This document shows positions 59,804-64,000 of a stretch of 64,000 nucleotides of DNA, in pieces. Position 1 is the first letter of the stretch. The number at the start of each line of letters is the position of its first letter. The DNA comes from G963556115 sp963675945 (GTDB lineage: Bacteria; Planctomycetota; SZUA-567). The stretch covers positions 1,612,001 to 1,676,000 of the forward strand of contig OY780932.1 in the NCBI GenBank assembly GCA_963675945.1. Reading direction: 5' to 3'. Under the pieces are notes generated by a model. The model made no database searches. It saw nothing but the letters and a program-made list of their open reading frames with translations, and had not been told where the DNA came from. The translations under genes and the position numbers were made by a program.

Positions 59804-61201
59804 ATGATTGCTTTAGGTCTTGGTATTGTACCGTTAATTATTATTATCGGTCTATTTGCTATTGTTATCGCTGCTCTGGTCTTTTACAAAAAATGCCCTT
59901 CGGATAGAATTCTGGTTATTTACGGTATGATTGGAAAATCGGATGATGGGCAGAAGCGCACAGCAAAGTGTATTCACGGTGGTGCGGCATTTATCTGGCC
60001 GATAATTCAAGATTACAAGTGGCTCAGCCTGATTCCGATGCAGATTGATATTGACCTGCGCGGCGCTCTTTCCAAGCAGAATATCCGGGTAAATATCCCT
60101 GCTTCATTTACTATCGCTATTTCTAATTCTACCAGTATCATGCAGAATGCGGCAGAACGCCTCCTTGATCTCAGTTCAAATGAAATAAAAAAACAAGCGG
60201 AAGATATCATCTTCGGCCAGTTGCGCCAGGTTATTGCCACCATGTCAATCGAAGATATAAATGCGGATAGGGATAAATTTATCGAGAATGTGACCAATAA
60301 CCTGGGGATTGAACTGAATAAAATCGGGCTTGATCTGATAAATGTTAACATCAAGGATATTACCGATGAATCCGGGTATATTGAAGCACTTGGTAAAAAA
60401 GCTGCGGCAATCGCTACCGAGCAGGCTAAAATTGATGTGGCTGAGCAGGAGAAAGCAGGTGATACCGGTAAAGCTAAAGCCGATCAGGAACGCCGTGTTA
60501 AAGTGGCGTCGGCTAATGCCGAGGCGGTCAGCGGTGAAAACCTTGCGTTGATAGTAAAGGCGAATTCTGATGCGGACAGGCGTGAGAATGAAGCGAAAGC
60601 TCACTCTAGAGCGGTAGCTGCGGAATCTGTACAGAGTGCAAATGCGGAACGAGAGGGGTATATGGCTCAGATTGAAACCCAGAAGACCCTGGCCGAACTC
60701 AATCGCCAGAAAGAGACTGCAAATAAGATTGTGCCCGCCGAGATTGCCAAACAAGAGGTGATTATTGAGGCGCAGGCGGAAGCTGAAAAGCTGAGGATTG
60801 AGGCTGAAGGCGCAGCACAGGCAGTATTTGTCAAGATGAAGGCTGAAGCTGAAGGTAATTACGAGATCCTCAAGCAGATGGCTAAAGGTTTTGATGAGAC
60901 GGTCAAGGCGGTTGGTGGCGCTCCAGAGCAGGCGGTGATGATGATGATCGCGGATAAATTAGAGAACCTGATGAAGATTCAGGTCGATGCGATAAGTGGT
61001 ATTAATATCGATAAGATTACGGTTTGGGATAGCGGAACGGGAAGCAATGGCAATACTTCAACTGCCAACTTTGTTCGAGGGCTGGTACAAGCGGTGCCGC
61101 CGATTCAGGAGATGTTCAAAATGTCGGGTATGGAGCTGCCAAAATGGCTGGGGAGTGAGGATAAGGAGGCGACTGCCTCTGCTGTGGACGGAGAAGAATA
61201 G
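59804..61201 (+). CDS. flotillin-family (SPFH) protein
   Basis: 465 residues, AAAGGA ribosome site. One N-terminal membrane segment (ALGLGIVPLIIIIGLFAIVI), then an SPFH domain (~30-200; RILVIYGMIGKSDDGQK, AFIWPIIQDYKWLSLIPMQI, NNLGIELNKIGLDLINVNIK) and an Ala/Glu-rich coiled coil (~210-365) that drives oligomerisation. A C-terminal globular piece follows. Flotillins assemble on the inner membrane and scaffold protein complexes; here paired with the NfeD-like gene. A terminator follows 51 bp after the stop. Confidence 0.9.
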   Translation: MIALGLGIVPLIIIIGLFAIVIAALVFYKKCPSDRILVIYGMIGKSDDGQKRTAKCIHGGAAFIWPIIQDYKWLSLIPMQIDIDLRGALSKQNIRVNIPASFTIAISNSTSIMQNAAERLLDLSSNEIKKQAEDIIFGQLRQVIATMSIEDINADRDKFIENVTNNLGIELNKIGLDLINVNIKDITDESGYIEALGKKAAAIATEQAKIDVAEQEKAGDTGKAKADQERRVKVASANAEAVSGENLALIVKANSDADRRENEAKAHSRAVAAESVQSANAEREGYMAQIETQKTLAELNRQKETANKIVPAEIAKQEVIIEAQAEAEKLRIEAEGAAQAVFVKMKAEAEGNYEILKQMAKGFDETVKAVGGAPEQAVMMMIADKLENLMKIQVDAISGINIDKITVWDSGTGSNGNTSTANFVRGLVQAVPPIQEMFKMSGMELPKWLGSEDKEATASAVDGEE

Positions 61202-61251
61202 TCTGCGGGCGGTGCTGCGGACAAGTAAGGGTTATAATTGAGTTGAGACCT

Positions 61252-61277
61252 GGGTTGGTACTGGGTCTCAACTTTTG
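61252..61277 (+). terminator. rho-independent terminator of the flotillin unit
   Basis: GTTGAGACC (61252-61260) pairs with GGTCTCAAC (61264-61272), then TTTTG. Confidence 0.75.
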
Positions 61278-61390
61278 TATGTAGCTTGCCGTATGCGGCA
61301 GTGGACGAGCGTTAATATATTCTTCTGGGTGCACAAGGGGGGAGGCTTGAGGTTTATGCGGCGATAATTGAGGAGAAAATCTGATCCAGC

Positions 61391-61418
61391 TTGACAATTG
61401 CGGTTGTATGCCTATTAT
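61391..61418 (+). promoter_or_regulatory. promoter of the binding-protein/G3E GTPase set
   Basis: Perfect TTGACA (61391-61396), 16-bp spacer, TATTAT (61413-61418), 90 bp before the first gene. Confidence 0.6.
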
Positions 61419-61507
61419 TTAGTTAGCTACAATATTGTATAAAATGGTTGGCTGAGCGGTTCCAAGTGTTGTTATAGCTACTGCCGCGAAGATTACTGGA
61501 GATAAGA

Positions 61508-62779
61508 ATGAGCGATAGAACAGCAACCGAGGTTGAAGCGATCCTGGCGACAGACATTACTACCTTGCTTGCAGAATTTCCCAGCCTTGGCGGCGAGTTT
61601 ACGGCGAGGGGGCTGGGTGCATTCTGTACTGCGGAAGCAAAGGCGGGAATCGGACGCTTTCTTCATTTGGAGACGGTGTTGCGCCGACGTGAGATTGATG
61701 CGTTGGGTTTTGTTAATGAGTGTATTCTGCCTGTAATTCACGAGCAGGATGACGACCTGGGTGAGCTGCGGGATGTGCCGACCTCTGAAGTTATCAATTA
61801 CGGGGCTGGGGCGGGGAGCGTGTTGGCGCTACTGCCCTGCGGTTTGAAGCGTTCATACCATGCCGGAATAAAGGAGTTTGCCAGTGCACAGCCGGAGGAT
61901 TATGCGCAACTTGATTTTCTTATTCAAGGAAATGTCAATCATGAACTCTCGTACTACCCGCACTTGTCGCGGGTTCAGTCCGAGGGGGAGATACCGGAGA
62001 TGCTGTTGGTCTCGGATTTTAACTGTCTCTTTCACCATGATTTTATAAAGCGTTTTGTAAATCCCGGCCTCTTTGCGGCTCCGGCGGGTTATCCAGGTGC
62101 TGACGCCAGTAGAGCCTTTCAGGAATGCGGTTATTTTGATCCGCAGAATAAGTACATGATGTTGACTGCCAATCCGCTGATTATGGTTGTTGATCGAGCA
62201 AGGTTGGGCGGCAAAGCCGCCCCGCGTTCCTGGCGGGAGCTGATAGAAGGGGATTATCGCAATGAGGTCAGCATTCGGGGGGATGGCAGTTTTTTCTGCA
62301 ACGGCGTACTCCTCCCGCTGTATAAGAAGTTCGGTTTTGACGGATTACGTAAGCTTGCGGCGCAGGTTAAGAACGGCCTGCACCCTTCCCAGATGGTCAA
62401 GGAGCTTTCGCAGAAGAGTCCGCAGCGTTCGGCAATCTATATCATACCGTATTTCTTTGCGCAGACTATCTCGGGTAATAATGAGTGTGAGTTGATCTGG
62501 CCGGAAGAAGGGGCGATTATTAGTCCGGTATTTATGGTGGCGAAGGAACGGAGTCTGTCGGTTATGGAGCCGCTGATCAAGTATTTCTGCAGCGAGCGTT
62601 TCGGGCGCATTCAAGATAATGCTTACTTTCCGCCGGTCTCGGAGATTGCCTCCAGCTTTGATCCGGCCGATAGGAATTTCTATTGGCTGGGCTGGGATTT
62701 TTTGCGCGGTGAGGACAGTGGCCGGATAAAACAGGAGATAGAGCAGATGTTTGTGCCTGCGGTGGAGTCTACCCGGTAG
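61508..62779 (+). CDS. cytosolic binding-protein-like protein with DUF1858-like N-terminus
   Basis: 423 residues, GGAGATAAG ribosome site. No signal peptide. Residues ~8-65 resemble DUF1858 (ILATDITTLLAEFPSLGGEF, then a Cys-containing turn and FLHLETVLRRREID). The rest looks like a periplasmic-binding-protein type 2 fold of the ABC solute-binding type (EMLLVSDFNCLFHHDFIKRF, MMLTANPLIMVVDRARLGGK, PRSWRELIEG, VNGLHP-like KNGLHPSQMVKEL). A solute-binding fold kept in the cytosol is odd. It leads a set with a G3E GTPase and an ABC-type ATPase; role unknown, possibly metal or cofactor handling. Confidence 0.6.
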   Translation: MSDRTATEVEAILATDITTLLAEFPSLGGEFTARGLGAFCTAEAKAGIGRFLHLETVLRRREIDALGFVNECILPVIHEQDDDLGELRDVPTSEVINYGAGAGSVLALLPCGLKRSYHAGIKEFASAQPEDYAQLDFLIQGNVNHELSYYPHLSRVQSEGEIPEMLLVSDFNCLFHHDFIKRFVNPGLFAAPAGYPGADASRAFQECGYFDPQNKYMMLTANPLIMVVDRARLGGKAAPRSWRELIEGDYRNEVSIRGDGSFFCNGVLLPLYKKFGFDGLRKLAAQVKNGLHPSQMVKELSQKSPQRSAIYIIPYFFAQTISGNNECELIWPEEGAIISPVFMVAKERSLSVMEPLIKYFCSERFGRIQDNAYFPPVSEIASSFDPADRNFYWLGWDFLRGEDSGRIKQEIEQMFVPAVESTR

Positions 62780-62834
62780 TCTCCGCTCTGGTTATGATGG
62801 TATTTTGTGTTTTGATTGGATTGAGATTTTAGCT

Positions 62835-63542
62835 ATGAGACTTATTACCATATCCGGCCCTCCTTCAAGTGGCAAGACTACCCTGCTGCTGCGAATCGTT
62901 GAGTCATTACGGCAGAATAGACTGACGGCAGGGGTGGTGAAGTTTGATTGCCTGGCTAACTCCGACAAGCAGGTATTTGCGGCTAACGGGGTGCCGGTAA
63001 AGGTAGGACTCTCGGGCGGCCTCTGCCCGGATCATTTTTATATCAGCAATGTGGAGCAGGCACACGACTGGGGGCAACGGAGAGGGTTTGACTACCTCTT
63101 CTTTGAGAGCGCAGGACTCTGTAACCGTTGCAGTCCGCATCTGAAGGATATTCTGGCAGTCTGTGTGATCGATAACCTCTCGGGCCTCAATACTCCCTAT
63201 AAGATTGGGCCGATGCTCAGGGGGGCGGATGTTGTGGTTATAACCAAGGGTGATATTGTCTCGCAGGCTGAGCGCGAGGTCTTCGCTTTCCGGGTGCGTC
63301 AGGTTAATCGCCGAGCCAGGATTATCCCGGTAAATGCGCTGACCGGGCAAGGGGTACTGCTTCTGGTAAACCTCTGTATGGGGGCGGAGCCGCGGTCTGA
63401 GCTTACCGACTGTCAGTTGCGCTTTACGATGCCGGCGGCTCTGTGCAGTTATTGTCTGGGGGAGACCTCGGTCGGTAAGGACAAACAGATCGGTATGGTA
63501 AAGTATATTGATTTTTCAGATGGGGAGGCGGTAGATGGTTGA
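62835..63542 (+). CDS. G3E/HypB-like GTPase
   Basis: 235 residues from ATG 62835; the longer frame from 62751 has no ribosome site and overlaps the previous gene. Walker A GPPSSGKT at 8-15, VVKFDCLANSDKQ, FFESAGLCNRCSPH (G3 region with CxxC), VVVITKGDIVS in place of the usual NKxD and VNALTGQG. A second Cys pair lies in LCSYCLGETSVGKDKQIG near the C-terminus. Relatives (HypB, UreG, CooC-like) use GTP to load metals into enzymes. The Cys pairs fit metal binding. Its stop lies inside the start of the next gene (8-bp overlap). Confidence 0.78.
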   Translation: MRLITISGPPSSGKTTLLLRIVESLRQNRLTAGVVKFDCLANSDKQVFAANGVPVKVGLSGGLCPDHFYISNVEQAHDWGQRRGFDYLFFESAGLCNRCSPHLKDILAVCVIDNLSGLNTPYKIGPMLRGADVVVITKGDIVSQAEREVFAFRVRQVNRRARIIPVNALTGQGVLLLVNLCMGAEPRSELTDCQLRFTMPAALCSYCLGETSVGKDKQIGMVKYIDFSDGEAVDG

Positions 63543-64000
63543 GCCGCAGGTGAAGGTCAAGGATTTTCTGGGGATGACCCTGGAAGAGATCCGCCGCGAG
63601 GAGACCGATCTCTGGCAGATGCTCCAGGCAATGCTGGGGGAATGGCCGTTGTTGACCAAAAGTTTGGCGGTGAATATTGCGGCACTGGATGAGGGACAGC
63701 TCAAGGACAGGGGGCTCAGCAGAGAGGTTATCCGTGGTGCAGTCAACGATTTTGCGGAGCATGTGGCTAATTCCAGGGTGGATTCAGCGGTGGAGATGAT
63801 TACCATTATCGGGGGGCAGGCTAAGGATGGCACGCCTGAAGGTGTTAATTTGGATATCTGCCGCGGGAAGATAAGTTGCCTGGTGGGGGCGACCGGAGCT
63901 GGTAAGAGTCAATTACTCAACGATCTTGAATGTCTGGCGCAGGGAGATACCCCGAGTAAGCGACGGATCTTACTGGACGGGCAGAGCCCGGATGATGAGC
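63535..64000 (+). CDS. ABC-type/P-loop ATPase, 3' part beyond window
   Basis: First 155 codons of a gene running off the window. It starts VEPQVKVKDFLGMTLEEIRR and has EMITIIGGQAKDGTPEGVNL, then CRGKISCLVGATGAGKSQLL with Walker A GATGAGKS around residue 123-130, the ABC-type arrangement after a domain of ~115 residues that is not ABC-like. Third gene of the binding-protein/GTPase set. ABC signature and Walker B are outside the window. Confidence 0.6.
   Translation, partial: MVEPQVKVKDFLGMTLEEIRREETDLWQMLQAMLGEWPLLTKSLAVNIAALDEGQLKDRGLSREVIRGAVNDFAEHVANSRVDSAVEMITIIGGQAKDGTPEGVNLDICRGKISCLVGATGAGKSQLLNDLECLAQGDTPSKRRILLDGQSPDDE

Overview
The window reads as chromosome of an anaerobic or microaerophilic Gram-negative bacterium of moderate GC content. 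An exosortase/PEP-CTERM exopolysaccharide locus, a PEP-CTERM protein, a lysine-rich-tailed DksA-type protein, TRAP transport and a GH4 glycosidase together are most reminiscent of the Planctomycetota-Verrucomicrobiota-Lentisphaerota group, perhaps Lentisphaerota. This placement is inference from gene content only.

Layout. 1-12.6 kb: a CheA-type kinase cut by the window edge, an S4-less TlyA-like methyltransferase, a 1228-residue coiled-coil protein with a degenerate receiver domain, a phosphohexomutase, a small Cys-rich protein, a VOC protein and a SAM methyltransferase. 11.2-28.5 kb: a polysaccharide export/PEP-CTERM locus. It holds a Wza-like export lipoprotein and a PEP-CTERM HAF-repeat protein on the minus strand. 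On the plus strand follow a WcaJ-type initiating transferase, a PrsT-like TPR protein preceded by a 30-residue lipoprotein-like mini-ORF, an exosortase-EpsI fusion, a Wzc-like chain-length protein with a degenerate kinase loop, an O-antigen ligase-like protein, a GT2-Alg14 fusion, an Alg13-like partner, another glycosyltransferase and a methyltransferase. The plus-strand genes are tightly packed, several as TGATG overlaps. 28.5-36.2 kb: an orphan DNA methyltransferase behind hslU, an unknown protein, a lipoprotein built from a metal-site-less phosphoesterase fold and a CBM9-like domain (behind a coupled leader ORF), dapF and the DksA/TraR protein.

36.6-47.2 kb: a tRNA-Leu(UAA), 123-bp tandem repeats derived from its 3' flank, then a roughly 10.2-kb island between 14-bp direct repeats. 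The island carries a type I restriction-modification set (hsdM, hsdS, hsdR) into which a HepT/MntA toxin-antitoxin pair, a group II intron-like fragment, an AT-rich membrane protein, a 103-residue protein and a TIR-domain protein are inserted. This compound defence locus is the best candidate here for an undescribed system.

47.2-58.5 kb: an MFS transporter, then a minus-strand sugar-acid/uronide-type operon (GH4 glycosidase, DUF4432 epimerase-like protein, enolase-superfamily dehydratase, TRAP DctPQM, DUF4867-like cupin). It faces a LacI-family regulator across a perfect 22-bp palindromic operator. 58.8-64 kb: tRNA-Leu(CAG), an NfeD-like/flotillin pair, and a set of a cytosolic binding-protein-like gene, a G3E GTPase and the start of an ABC-type ATPase cut by the window edge.
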